From positions 19,441,951 to 19,505,950 of the forward strand of contig OY829645.1 of NCBI GenBank assembly GCA_963691815.1: DNA of 64,000 nt, given 5' to 3'. A program made the position numbers and the translations under genes. Shown here one piece after another: positions 39,201 through 64,000 of this stretch. The DNA is from Echiichthys vipera (lineage: Eukaryota; Chordata; Actinopteri; Perciformes; Trachinidae). The notes beneath the pieces are model-generated. The model had not been told where the DNA came from. It saw only the letters and a list, made by a program, of their open reading frames with translations, and ran no database searches. The first letter of the stretch is position 1. Every line of letters begins with the position of its first letter.

Positions 39201-40289
39201 ACATTTAAAAAGTAACTTAACACCAATCTGTAAAGCTGTTTTACTTCAGAAATGTTGCGTTAATATCACCTTTACATCTCTGCCTCCAGGTGAGAAATGA
39301 AACTACTGGAGGTCAGCAGGCGGTGTTAAGATACCCTTTAATGATGCAGCTCCAACATTCATAATTTTATTGAAAGGAAAGGATCAAATTCTGATTATTT
39401 ATGTTAGCTGATGAGACATGGGCCAATCTATTTTTTTCCCCCAAATACAGTTTCTGTTATTTCAGGTAGTTCTTAATCATGGGATGTCACCAATGCAAGA
39501 TGGCAGCGCCCATATCCGGGGTGGTTTGGCTTCACTTTTGTACAGTGGGAGAAAGTTGAGGCACATTTTTACATACAGGGTATGACTGATATTCAGAGAG
39601 GATACAGTCAAATCAGTTAACTGTTGTTTTATTTGTGAGATTCGCTGAAAACTCAAAAAAATATGGAAAATCACCAGACTTTTCCTTTAAGCTGGATAAA
39701 ACACACTTCTTCCCATTTTCACACTAGTCATAAATACCTTTATTTTTAAAAGATCCTGTGGCTCAGTTGTGTTTTATCCCTGCGTCTCCCAGCGCTCTGT
39801 GTAACCCTCTGTATACGTCTGCTGTCGGCCCTGTCGCAGTCTGCCTGAGGCTGAATGAAGCGCTCTGTCTCGTCTCTCTGTCACAACACAGCAGCATCAT
39901 CATCCTCTGACACACTGAGATCACAGGGGTGTCCTGCACCCTGACTGAGACACACACATTAGTGACTGTCTAATGCTAACCTCCGGCGTCCCACTGTCAT
40001 CATTACTACTGTCTACCCACATCTCTCTCTCTCTCTTCTCCTTCCTCATGCTGCGGTCAGGAAAAGCCCCCTGGAGGGAGTGGTGCAGCGTGGGTGTTTC
40101 TCTTTACTACGCATGCTGTACAGTGAAGCAGCCGGGACAATGCAGTGATGGCGTGGTGTTTCGGAGGGTGTGTGCCGAGTTTTTGGCTCTGTATTGGACG
40201 TTGGAACAAATATCACACTGGTGCAAAGGAGCTGTGAGACATGTGAAGGACAAAGCGTCCTGTACAACTTTTCTCCTCTTGTCCTTTTT

Positions 40290-40335
40290 CCCCTCCTCTC
40301 CTCTCCTCTCCTCTCCTCTCCTCTTCTCTCCTCTA
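40290..40335 (+). repeat. (CTCCT)n pentanucleotide microsatellite
   Basis: About eight units of CTCCT/TCCTC followed by imperfect C/T-rich sequence to 40385. Confidence 0.9.
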
Positions 40336-40512
40336 CATTCCCCCTCCTTTTCCTCCTCCCCTCTCTACCTCTCCTTTCATCCTCTCACCCATCAGATGTT
40401 GAGAGCACAGAAAGTCGGGATAGAGGTGACAAAAAAGATTCCATGGTATCAAACAATTCAAAGAAAACAAACGGCATCTTATATAATGATGTACAGTAAA
40501 TGGGGGTGTTTA

Positions 40513-40545
<33 letters not shown>

Positions 40546-40712
40546 AGGGTGTTGGTGGGGGTCTTGATCCATGAGTCATGGAGAGTGAAGCACAGCCTTC
40601 CTCCCTCCCTCACTGTTTTTTTTTACACTCCAGGCTAACAGCTCTCTATTGTCAGTGTGTCGTCCTGATAAGGTTTGTGTGCTGCTGTCAGCGTATGTAC
40701 ACAGACATCATA

Positions 40713-40858
<146 letters not shown>

Positions 40859-40929
40859 CTCCCCTTTTCTTAAGCATCAGTTTGTGCTACATTCAGATTT
40901 GTTCAGTGTGAGACATGCTGTCACTGTGT

Positions 40930-40966
<37 letters not shown>

Positions 40967-41413
40967 GGTGGGTAGGGACCCAGGGGATGAAGTGTTGGTT
41001 GTTGGCAGTTAGGCAGCGCTGCCAGAGGTGTGTGTGTTTGTGTGTCACAAACATCATCAGCTGTCACAAACACAAAAGAAAACAAACCAACAACATTTTT
41101 CTGCTACAATACAGTAGAGCAACTGACAAAAGGCAGTAAAAGATCAAAATATGTCAGAAAAAAAAGTGAATATGTCAGTAAATATTACAAAATTAAAATG
41201 TGTATGAATAAATAAATATATATAAATATATTTTGTGCTTTTTAATTTATTATATATTTGTTTTTGGTGCATAATCTTTATTTTCTTCCCCACATTTCCA
41301 ATTGTTCCACAAGCATATAATATGAAAATGAGGTGGGTGTGTTTATGTTCAGAGCAGTGACTGGTCCAAGGGTTGTCACTAGTGTGTCCAGCTAGTTTAC
41401 CTGAAAACACTAA

Positions 41414-41620
41414 GGGCGCATTCACACTGTCCATTCGTACCGTGCTTTTGTCCCGCCTCCTTCTTCCCCTGCAGCCCCATAGAGTGGCTGCTCAGAAGTT
41501 TCAGGGCCCGCCCCCTCTAAAATGGCCGTTCACTCGCCGTGTTTCCATTACACAAAAAAGGCCTGAGAGGGATTTACGAGTCTCCAGAGGTGACGTAGCA
41601 CTTTGAATGGGTTTTGATAG
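41414..41620 (+). mobile_element. Second copy of the Harbinger-like MITE, left end only
   Basis: GGGCGCATTCACACTGTCCA, then TTCGTACCGTGC, matches the left terminus of the element at 10308, and the junction is again TAA (41411-41413). A matching right end was not found within the next kilobase, so this copy is truncated or diverged. The end coordinate is approximate. Confidence 0.55.
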
Positions 41621-42304
41621 CCGGCGATGAGCTGATCAGTGTTAGTGTGCACAATGACCAATAAGGAAGAGACGCCCAGATGGAAGAAGCAAACCAACTA
41701 CTTTCAAAAATTGCGCGGGTTGTTGTGGCATGAGTACTACCTCACATCCTGCTGCTTGCACATTCAATTCAATTCAATTCTATTTTCAGACGTTGTCTGT
41801 TGTTGATATATAGACACTTATAATTCAATATGTTACTCAGTTACAAAGTGTCACATTGTTTTATGCCTTGGATTCACTCATGCCTTACTGACCTTGGGTA
41901 ACCATTGTTGTATGACCTTGATTATGCAAGCCCACACCTGTTTGATGGAGAAGACTGAGCACAGAAAGGGAGGGATTCGCTTCACATATAATTAGAGAAA
42001 CACTTTTTTGAGTTAGATTCAGCTGGACACAGGTTTGTGTGCTTCTGCATTGTTGAATCTCCAGATATATCTGCACTTGTTAAATAAAACTCTGATTGAT
42101 TGAATTTCCGTCTTGGTTGAATCTCTTCTCATCATAAGATTCGGGAAGGCTGGAGTCTTGCCTCAACACTTTCCAGTGAAACACTGCACACATAAAAACA
42201 GAATATCGAAACATCAACATATTTTTCTGTTTATGTTATTTTTATTTGGGAGACTTTGCAACAGACGTCTGTCTCTTAAAACACTTTGGAAACCAGCTGC
42301 GCAT

Positions 42305-42398
42305 GTGTCTGAACCTTCAGTGCAGGATGGATGAGCAGTACTTGCGCTATCTTGCTCGTTGTCCGTCGAGTGAAACGCTGCACTGAAGGTTCAGACAC
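42305..42398. repeat. Perfect 21-bp inverted repeat with 52-nt loop
   Basis: The 21 bases at 42305-42325 (GTGTCTGAACCTTCAGTGC...) are exactly complementary to 42378-42398. The transcript from either strand would fold into a long hairpin. No related known RNA was recognised. Confidence 0.75.
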
Positions 42399-43547
42399 AA
42401 TTCAGAGACAGTTTAGAATGAGTTACATGCAATATTTACAGGGGAAAACGTCTGGTTTCTTGATGGTAACTTTCTTCTCCTCTGATAATCTGTTTTCTAT
42501 CTGTCGGTTTTAGGGCTCTGTTAACCTGGCTCCGCCAGATAGATTGATTCTCATTTGCTCTGCATATCCATCTGGGAAGTCTCAGTTGGAGAGCTTTTGG
42601 GAAGAGGCGGAAATACTGGTTGCTGATTGGATAAATCATCTGTCTATCACCACCTATGTTTGTGATAGACGGGCCAAATCAATCAGTTCAACAAAGCATA
42701 TGGCGTACTAACAGAGCGCCTAGGCAAAGTCAACAACATGTGTAACGTGAATTTACGGATAAAAGGCACAGTTTCAGGTGCCCGGTCCATATTCCAACAG
42801 TAGGATCCAAAAAAGAAAGTGTTAGCGAGCAGCTTGCTCAATAGCTGCGCTCATCTCATCCGCCATGTTGTTTGCACTGAACAGGCACTTCTTGTTGCGT
42901 CACGCCTCTACTTGCCTCAAAACCAACGCTGACAAACGTTCTGTTGCTTGGGCTACCTTCTCCAAATTTTCTCTGCCGCAGGTTACCAGACTGATCTGAG
43001 AGTAAAATACAATGGAGCTTCCAGTCTGCCTCATCTCCACCATATTAATTAGTAAAAAATCAAATAAAGTCTATTCTAAATTTAGAAATCCATCCTGAAT
43101 GGTTGAAATGAGCACAAATTCACATCTGCCTGAGTAAATCAGTTTAGGGTTATCTGCACCGGAAGCAGCCTCCTTTAAGCATATTTGCACTGATGGATCT
43201 TGAAAGATAAAGATGGCCTATTCCATGCAATCATTTTATCTTTAATTATGTGCTTTATTAATGTCACTTTTTATATGGAAATTCGATTGCATTAACACGA
43301 CATGCGCATTGTAGGTTTATTTAAAGCAGCTCTGCTATTAAATTGGCAAGGAAAGGAGTGGCTATTTAAATATCTTTGATGTTCCTTTCAGTGTGTTTTC
43401 CTGATGCAGATTCACAATCAGCCTGTCTGTCAGATTTCTGCAGGAGAGATAGCGCTCTCTTCATTACGCGCTTCATTAATTTAAATGCTAATTGATTCTG
43501 TGAGGGCCTTTGAGACTGAGGGCCAAATCCTGTCTTCCCCCATTGAT

Positions 43548-43552
<5 letters not shown>

Positions 43553-43584
<32 letters not shown>
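43553..43584 (+). repeat. (GT)n microsatellite
   Basis: Short GT array of about 32 bp. Confidence 0.9.
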
Positions 43585-43587
<3 letters not shown>

Positions 43588-43938
43588 GTGCACCTGCTGG
43601 ATCCTGGAGTGACACGTCCTGACAGAACCGCCTCTCCGGCCTGTCTGTCTGCCTCAAGTGTGGCACTGATATGGTTTGAGTGCTTCAAGCCAGAGAGACA
43701 AGTACTACACACATGTATACACACCAACAACCAGGCTCAGAGGCTCGTTTCAGGACCTTAAAAGCACAGAAAATGTGAATAAAGGCAGTTGGCATATTGT
43801 ATGTAACTGGGTGGATAAAACAGAGGATGCAGGGGCAGTTAAATGAGCCGTGTGCCGTTGCTAGGAGACACCAGGGCTGGGTGTTGAGATAAACACTGGG
43901 ATCCACCCGTGGCGGCGAGCGCAGGGTGGAAAAGAGTG

Positions 43939-43994
43939 AGGGGGGGGGGGGGCGAAAGGGAGAGTCTAGATAAGGGGGTGGGGGGGGGGGGGGT
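43939..43994 (+). repeat. G-rich low-complexity tract
   Basis: Two G homopolymers (12-13 G each) separated by a GA-rich spacer; potential G-quadruplex on the plus strand. Proline-rich minus-strand frames are artefacts. Confidence 0.9.
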
Positions 43995-43999
43995 CGGTC

Positions 44000-46145
44000 G
44001 TGTGACAAAGACAGAGGCATCCTCGTTCATGGCAGATAAGCTTTCCTTTCTCTGTCCACCCCCCATTATCCTTCTTGTCTCCTCGTCTGTTATTCACAAA
44101 AGTTGGTCAGTTGTCCGCCATCCTTCTTTAGTCCGGTTTTTACGCATTTTAGTCACCTCTAAATTTACGTTTTATGCCTTTTATACCTCATGCTATCACT
44201 GGCAGTAATACATTTATACTGAGTGCTGCAGGAATGAGTCCTAAATCCAGAAGTGAGTTTCGTAGTCAAGGATTTTTGGATGTGTCTTGATTAGACGACT
44301 TAAATAAGGTCTGTGATTAAAACAAGCTTAAGACTTAGACTTAAGACTAATGTCTTGTTCTACAAGGACAAAAGTGAATTCTGAGGCTTGTACGCATCTT
44401 TAGAAAGGCTATTGCTAACAAGAGACTTAATGAGACTACAAAAGTGTAGTCAATCAGTCAGAAGCATGGCGCGGTGAAGTTCATTCATTGCCTAATGTTA
44501 GCTTTTTACTTCCAACGACCAGGGAGATACATTTTTCAGGCCGACAAAAATACATAATCTCTGCAGCACTGTGTGGCTTTTTATTTGATATTCATTCATC
44601 TTTATTTATTTTTTGTTTGTTTTGTCACATTTGGTCTTGTTTGATTGTGTTGTTACTTTTGTTTCTTGTTAAATGTTTTGTGTAGTTGAGCTTGTATTGT
44701 GTGGATACCCTTGAAAATGAGATGGTACATCTCAAGAGGTTATTTGTAATAAAGATATTCTTACATTCACCTATTTAAAGATCCCACCCAGACATAATGA
44801 AGAAAAATGTTTGCATGCCTCTGAAGAATCCAAAAATGGAAGATGAATTTAAGTAATAAGGGGCCGTGTGACACATTCTTAGTTCACCATGGAGGAAAAA
44901 CACATTTCTCTTCAGGAATTTAAGGTAACATGGGGTGAGTAATTGATTCAGAAATAATCATTTTGAGGGTGGAGTGTTCCTTTTAAGGTGTTTCAGGGCT
45001 CTTTCAAAGTATTCAGCTGCCTGGCTCCAGGCCTTTGAATTACTGTCCATCTCAGATTTATTGTGTAATTTATGAATAATAAAGTAAAAATAATCAGTTC
45101 TTCGCGCTGCCATCCCACACTTTTCGTCAATAAAGGAATGGCTCTTGACACACTAAGTTATCGCTCCACTGGGGCTCTCCTGTGGGAGGTCTGAGGCCCT
45201 GGAAACATTTTCTGCCAAAGTTAAAACAGGTTTAGTTATTTCACATGAGAAATTTCTGTATTCTTTTTTTTCCCTTCTTATTTGATGAGATTAGTCCTCC
45301 TCAGCTCACTAAAGCCCACTTTTCCAGAGACTATACTCAAAGTAAATTACACATTGACATGAACTGGTGAACCTGGTATTCAAGCCTGTGAGCTTTACTT
45401 CTAGCACCATCTCTCCAATCACTCAGACAGTTCATCAGTGATTACCTCAGTACAGTCCTGTAAATCCGCTCACTTTATACCAGATCATGTTTTTCTTTCT
45501 TTCTAAACGTTTCCTGCCTCACTTGAACACATCATTAGCAGCAAAGATTAGGGTCTAAATTTGAAAGCGAAACTTTGCTTTTGTGCAAACTGTTTCATCA
45601 GTGGTGGAGCCTCTTTGGCTGGTGCCAGCAGGGAAACCATGGCTGCCACCATGAGAGCACCGGAAAAAGCTTCAGCTCACAGCGTCATCCTTCATCAAGC
45701 CGGTCGACTCCGGTCAGCCTGGCACAAAAAGACAAAAGCAGGAGACGAGAGCTTCCTCCATCAAATGTGAGGGAGGCGGTGAGCTCTGAGTGCACGTCGT
45801 GATTAGTTGTGAATGGGATGCAGAGGTCTGATTGGTGGAGAGAGCCGGGGTCAGGCGTTCTGCCAGCAGCTCATATAAGGCTGCTGATTGCTTTTCATCC
45901 ACTGATTACAGTAATTTAGCTCTGCAGCAGGCCGAAGGGGCCTGCGTCTGGCAGACTGCTGCTGCTGCTGCTCCGTCTGGGGGGCTGCAGTTTGGTTTGC
46001 TTTGTGATTTTTTTATTTTATTGTCAGAAATGAGTGAATTAGGCTGGAAAAGATCCAAACATACAGTAGTTACTCAGAAACAAACAGCCGTTTTGAAAAT
46101 AGATGTGATTCATTCTCTGAATTTTCATTTTCAAATCATCTGTCA
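44000..46145. other. Gene-free region upstream of slc32a1, part 5
   Basis: No coding similarity. A short (GCT)n run occurs near 45958-45972. Open frames here do not resemble any family. Confidence 0.5.
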
Positions 46146-46147
46146 AT

Positions 46148-46490
46148 AGAGGGCTGGGCGATATGGCCAATATCCTCTATCCCGATATATAATATTTTTA
46201 TCGTGATAAGGATATACAGGTATATCACAATATAAGAACTTTTCTGATAATTCAAAAAATAAATAGTTCAATCATGAATTAAATAATTTACAAATGAAAA
46301 GTATTTAAGAGATTTTCTCATTGTATGAAGAACTTTAGTACAAAATGAACATAATGTGTAAGGAGCAGAATGTAAAGCGTCATCCAGATGGCGTAAATAT
46401 CGCTGTAACGGTTTGGCTGATGTTTTTTTGCAATATATACAGACATTTTTATATCGTTGCGGCTATATAGTAGATATCTGGGAGTCCTAC
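46148..46490 (+). repeat. Dispersed AT-rich repeat (GGGCTGGGCGATATGGCC family)
   Basis: Starts GGGCTGGGCGATATGGCC and continues with CGATATATAATA, ATCGTGATAAGGATATAC and TATCACAATATAAG. I recall this opening as a common fish repeat derived from DNA transposons. The right boundary is uncertain. Confidence 0.6.
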
Positions 46491-47767
46491 GGGACAATAT
46501 GAAGATTTTGATTAGAAAATCAAAACTGCAATTTTCAGATTATATTATATTATAGTATTTCAGGTAATATTTTGAGGTAATGTTCTTGTTATTGTCAATT
46601 TAGATAAATAATCACCATGCACTATGTCAATATCTAAAAAATACAGATCATTACATTTGTTTTTAAGTCTGAAAATATTAAATACAACCCACATTAATTT
46701 TGTAATCATCTAATTTTCAAACAGTTACACTTAAATTAACAATAACTTTAATATTCACAACCAGAATTCTAAAATTTTAAAACGCATAGCTTGAAACTCA
46801 ATGAAAGCTGTACCACACATCGGTTTTCTTCCTTTTGTATTTCAAGCAGCCATTTGGACACGCTGAGACCTTGAATAATCAAAGTTGATGAGGCAGTTAG
46901 TTGAGAATGGTTTTTCCAGGAACAGTGGCGATGATTAATCAAGGAACTGAGCAGCGCTGGCCTCTTCACCCGCACACATTATAAGGTTAATCTCTCTATT
47001 GATTACAGCAGCAGAATAAACCAATACTTCACTACAGATTTTTTCTGTTTTCACATATGTGTATGTCTGTTTGCTGCTTTGTGTGATGCTGTTGAAGATT
47101 CACAAGAATGATGAACGATGCTTCTGTTGATACCATCTTTCTAACACACCCATTACGCCATATTGGACAAATAAATCACATTTAGCACAACATTAGATTC
47201 ACATTTATTGACAAAAACATTCTTTAAAAGTTTGTCTCTCTAGAGCAAATACTAGTTTCACAGAAGTATTAAAAACAATGACTTGTGTAAAGGGCATAAA
47301 TATACATTCTGACGTCTGCTGACTGATGTCTGAAATCTTCACCACAAGAAAGGCTGATGAAGACAATAAAAGGTCCACAGCCACACGTTGATCCCAACTG
47401 GAAACAAACGTTCCTGTAACCGTCGCTTAGTGTCCCTGGGTGATTATATAGATAACACTGTTTCAGAGATATCTACGCCACACAAAAACATTCACATATG
47501 TACAAACAACAGAAAACCGGCGCAGTGTGTCCCCGTTTTGGTGACTCCACATCATGTTGTGTGTTGTCATGTGTGTTTACACAATACTTGTCCCTGCGCT
47601 CAGACTGCTCGCCCTCTGGGATGCTGCTTCAGAGGTGACCTAGTTCTCCTGATTGTCAGCAGAAGGCGGTTTCATCAGCTCGCTTTGTGCCGAGGCACTG
47701 AACTGTGCCTGGGACCCTGGGACAGGCCAATTGGACTTGTGTAATGAAGCTCATCACACACTTGCAT

Positions 47768-47808
<41 letters not shown>

Positions 47809-49190
47809 TGCTGTCGTCAGGTTCAGGGCAGCAGAATTTATAACAGCCATTTATTACCTCCTCCTTTATCAAAGAAATGTGATTCCTCGGCATGTTTCTG
47901 ATGCATGCACCCCACCGCCATTATGGTCCATCATTAGGAGGTGACAGAGATGGAGAAGTTGATGGATGTTGGTGCTGGGCCGGCTGTCATTATCCCATCT
48001 ATTGAGTGGAGAGTGCGAGACACTTCCCACAAAATGGCCGCGAAGCACCAACATGGCTCCGACTGCGAGGAGTAAATGACTCGCATCTGACGATCTGCGC
48101 AAAAATGTTAAGCACATTCATTTGCTGCCTTCGTGTGTTTGGAATACCCCGAGAAACAGTCAAACTGCAATGTTCTTCACATCAGATTATATGAATGGAT
48201 ATTTACACATGACGTTTATCTTACTGTACTGTTTTAGGATGTAAAGAGATCAAAAAGACAACTTCGCATCAAGAAATATGTACAACAACACTGCAAATCC
48301 CACACTGAGTATGGGTGACTTAACACAACATACGGTTACACTGAGTGCAGCTACTCCACATAATCCTAAAGTCTCTCTAACATACAGGATACTCAACAAG
48401 CAACAATGGCATTACATTCATATAAATAACAACAACAATTCCAGTTTACCCCCAAGAGTCACTTCAGCACTTTCGGCTCCATTCATGTGATTAAAAATGA
48501 GAACTGAAGACCAGCTTCACCGTGTGTCCTTAACAACTCCCTTTAGAGGTGCAATACCTGTCACTGAGGTTGTGACACCAAATCCCTTGGTGTCAAAAAA
48601 AAAGAAGAAAAGTCTCTTTGAGCACTGTTCTGTACGGGTCAGGGGTCCTTGGAAGTCCATGGATTTTTATAAGGCCCAGGAGATCGCAGGGTTTCACAGA
48701 TAAGACGATATCAGTTCATCTGGGTCTTTCCCTCTTTGAATGGCACAGACGGAGTAGATACAGAGAAGAATCCTCCGTCTTTGTTTACTTCATGACCAAA
48801 TTGTCTGCGCTGGAAAAACGGTCAGCGGAGAGAGAAAGAATAGACGAGAGCGATCAGTCAGTTGATCAACTGATGGATCTGTTTGCATGCTTACAAAGAG
48901 TCGGAGTCCCCCTCTGTTTCCAGGTAAGCTTCTGTTCCTATAGCTTTTAGTTTTAAATTTAAATTATTATATTTTAAGTTTTTCCGAGGTTTTCAATCAT
49001 CAGTAATTGAAAAAGCAGGACATGGTTCTAGAGTTCTTTACATGCAGCTGATTTATTTTCTCTGCCAAGACGTTATGTTTTCAGTTTGGTTTATTTGTGT
49101 GTTAGTCAGCAGGATTACACAAAAACTACTGGCCGGTGGAGGTCTAGAGATGTGGGGGGCTTCGATGCAGTTCTAGGGATCTAAAAAATT
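46491..49190. other. Region between slc32a1 desert and arhgap40; possible arhgap40 3' UTR in its right part
   Basis: No coding similarity. It contains a (CA)n array at 47769-47806. Minus-strand AATAAA signals near 49049-49054 and around 47200 could end arhgap40 transcripts, but none stands out. Confidence 0.4.
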
Positions 49191-49194
49191 TCAA

Positions 49195-49372
49195 GAACTG
49201 CCTTTCTTTTTTTAAAGACTTTTTAAAGCAGTTTTTCAAGCCTTTAATTTGTAGGACAGACAGGAAATGGGGTAAGAGAGAGAGGGGGAGACATGCAGCA
49301 GTTGAAACCGCTGTGTCAAGGACCTTCAACCTCATCACATTCTCTAACCACTGAGCCACCGGCCGCCCCAGA
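49195..49372 (-). repeat. SINE-like dispersed repeat
   Basis: TAGGACAGACAGGAAATGGG, a GAGAGAGAGGGGGAGACATG core, then CTCTAACCACTGAGCCACCG and CGCCCC. I recall this order as a common, possibly tRNA-derived, teleost repeat. Confidence 0.6.
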
Positions 49373-49617
49373 ACTAACTTTCTGAGGCCAAGAATGAACC
49401 TCTCTTGTATAAGAATGTGTTCAAAATGTCCTGACATTAATTTAAAATTCAAAACATGGTCATAAGACACCTGAATCATGTTTCAGCTTCATGCAAAAGA
49501 CTGATAAATGCAACCCATGATTTGAAATGATCGCCCAGGTTGCCTGAGAAGGGGGTGGACTATAGCCAGAGGTGCTCTGCATCCCCATCTGCTCACTCAT
49601 GGCTGGAGATTATGACA

Positions 49618-49619
<2 letters not shown>

Positions 49620-49656
<37 letters not shown>
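49620..49656 (+). repeat. (CT)n microsatellite
   Basis: Uninterrupted CT array of about 37 bp. Confidence 0.95.
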
Positions 49657-49665
<9 letters not shown>

Positions 49666-50020
49666 ATGCAGCAGGTTCTCTGTCGGAAGTAATGCGTCAC
49701 ATCAGCAGCTTGCAGCGTCGCAGTCTGGTGGTAACGCAGGAGAGGAATGATGGAGTGAAGGGAGAAAAAGAGGAAGAAGATGGAGAGAGAGAGAGAGTAA
49801 AAGAGAAAAAGGGCAAAGTGTGTTAATCTGTAGACAGTTCTTAGGCTCTGCTCCTGGCAGATTCTCCGTCTATCTGTTTCTGCTTCCTCCATCTGTCTCC
49901 TTCTCTCTTGTTGCTCCAAGGATGAAAAGGACAAGAAGAGAGGGCTGCATGGATTTGATCTTTTTTTTTAAGGCTCTCCCTTTCTTTGCCGAGCTGTTCC
50001 CCGATCTGTTCGTCCATCCT

Positions 50021-63341
<13,321 letters not shown>

Positions 63342-64000
63342 GGTGGACCCAAGCCTGCTCACCAAGACCTCCTCTCTGCCTCCCATATCCACAATGCTGA
63401 AGGAATCCAGGAATTACAATCCAGCACAAAACCTAGCTTTATGCAGTCTTGTTGGTTGGACACCATGTGAGTGTAGCGTAAATCTGTTCGCTGCTCCAGT
63501 TTCTCTGTGGTGACAGGAAGTGTTAAGACTTCACTGAGGCTCGAGGCTGTGTGGTGTGTTTGAGAGCTGAGTGGAACTGGAACTGGAATGCAGGCGGGAG
63601 TGACGACTCCCCGAACATCAACACAAAATTCACACCTGTCCCCTCCCTCACTACCCTGAGGTGACACGCCCTGCCCTCATGCCTGATGGCCATCAAATCT
63701 GGTTCAAACAAGAATGTTTTTAAAAACACTTTGGGATGCAACGTGAAAATGACACTTGTTCTAGTCCAGGTAAAGGTGTAATGAATGTAAATAGAGAAGC
63801 CTTTAGCCACACAGGTGAGGGTTGACTACACTCACACTTATACCTCACTTATTGGCACTTTATTGGCGTTTTAGTGAACGCTAAATCAACCTAGAGCTAA
63901 TTAATCAAGGGTTCTTTGTTGAAAAGATGAGGCATGTTATCACCTCTCTGCTTTACTGTTACTGTGAGAATTAAGTTAATCAAACGGATCGTCAAAGGCT
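63342..64000 (-). other. Region upstream of the arhgap40 start codon
   Basis: Probably holds the 5' UTR and promoter of arhgap40. No TATA box or GC-rich island stands out, and the window ends before any further exon can be recognised. Frames on either strand here match no family. Confidence 0.4.

Noticed and set aside
39973..40638. 221-residue open frame
   Set aside because: It crosses CT and GT low-complexity tracts, has no recognisable domain and no splice support.

Overview
The window is eukaryotic, vertebrate DNA, most likely from a percomorph teleost fish. It has spliced genes with GT/AG introns, very dense dinucleotide microsatellites, Tc1 and Penelope-like elements, and several interspersed repeat types common in spiny-rayed fishes. 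I found four protein-coding genes. By recalled orthology all four have human counterparts on chromosome 20, which fits a conserved chromosome segment. The species cannot be named from sequence alone.

Layout. (1) 1-5.9 kb, + strand: prelid3b (slmo2), a mitochondrial-type PRELI/MSF1 lipid transfer protein, lacking its first coding exon (outside the window), with a long 3' UTR. (2) 6.86-17.1 kb, + strand: aurka (Aurora A kinase), complete. It has a cell-cycle promoter (CCAAT, CRE, CDE-4 nt-CHR). Its 5.9 kb intron carries a three-level transposon nest (Tc1 inside a SINE-like repeat inside a Harbinger-like MITE) and a Penelope-like retroelement with inverted arms. (3) 17.1-20.3 kb: intergenic, with two forward CTCF-like motifs. 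(4) 20.34-22.99 kb, - strand: slc32a1 (VGAT, vesicular GABA/glycine transporter), two coding exons. (5) 23-48.6 kb: no gene found. This desert upstream of slc32a1 is rich in microsatellites and repeats. It holds a nearly perfect RE1/NRSE (REST site) 4.4 kb upstream of the slc32a1 start codon and several homeodomain-motif-rich patches that look like candidate enhancers. (6) 50.02-63.34 kb, - strand: arhgap40, a RhoGAP of the ARHGAP18/28/40 group, reconstructed as 15 phase-consistent coding exons, including a short lysine-rich first exon.

How it fits together. Arhgap40 and slc32a1 lie in the same order and orientation as I recall for the human genes, so the pair looks like conserved synteny. 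The cell-cycle gene aurka and the neuron-specific gene slc32a1 converge tail to tail. The CTCF-like motifs between them point towards a reverse-oriented CTCF-like motif inside arhgap40. This suggests an insulated domain holding slc32a1 and its upstream regulatory desert, with REST silencing outside neurons. The gene calls rest on protein similarity recalled from the families and on exon phase. The regulatory picture is inference from motifs.
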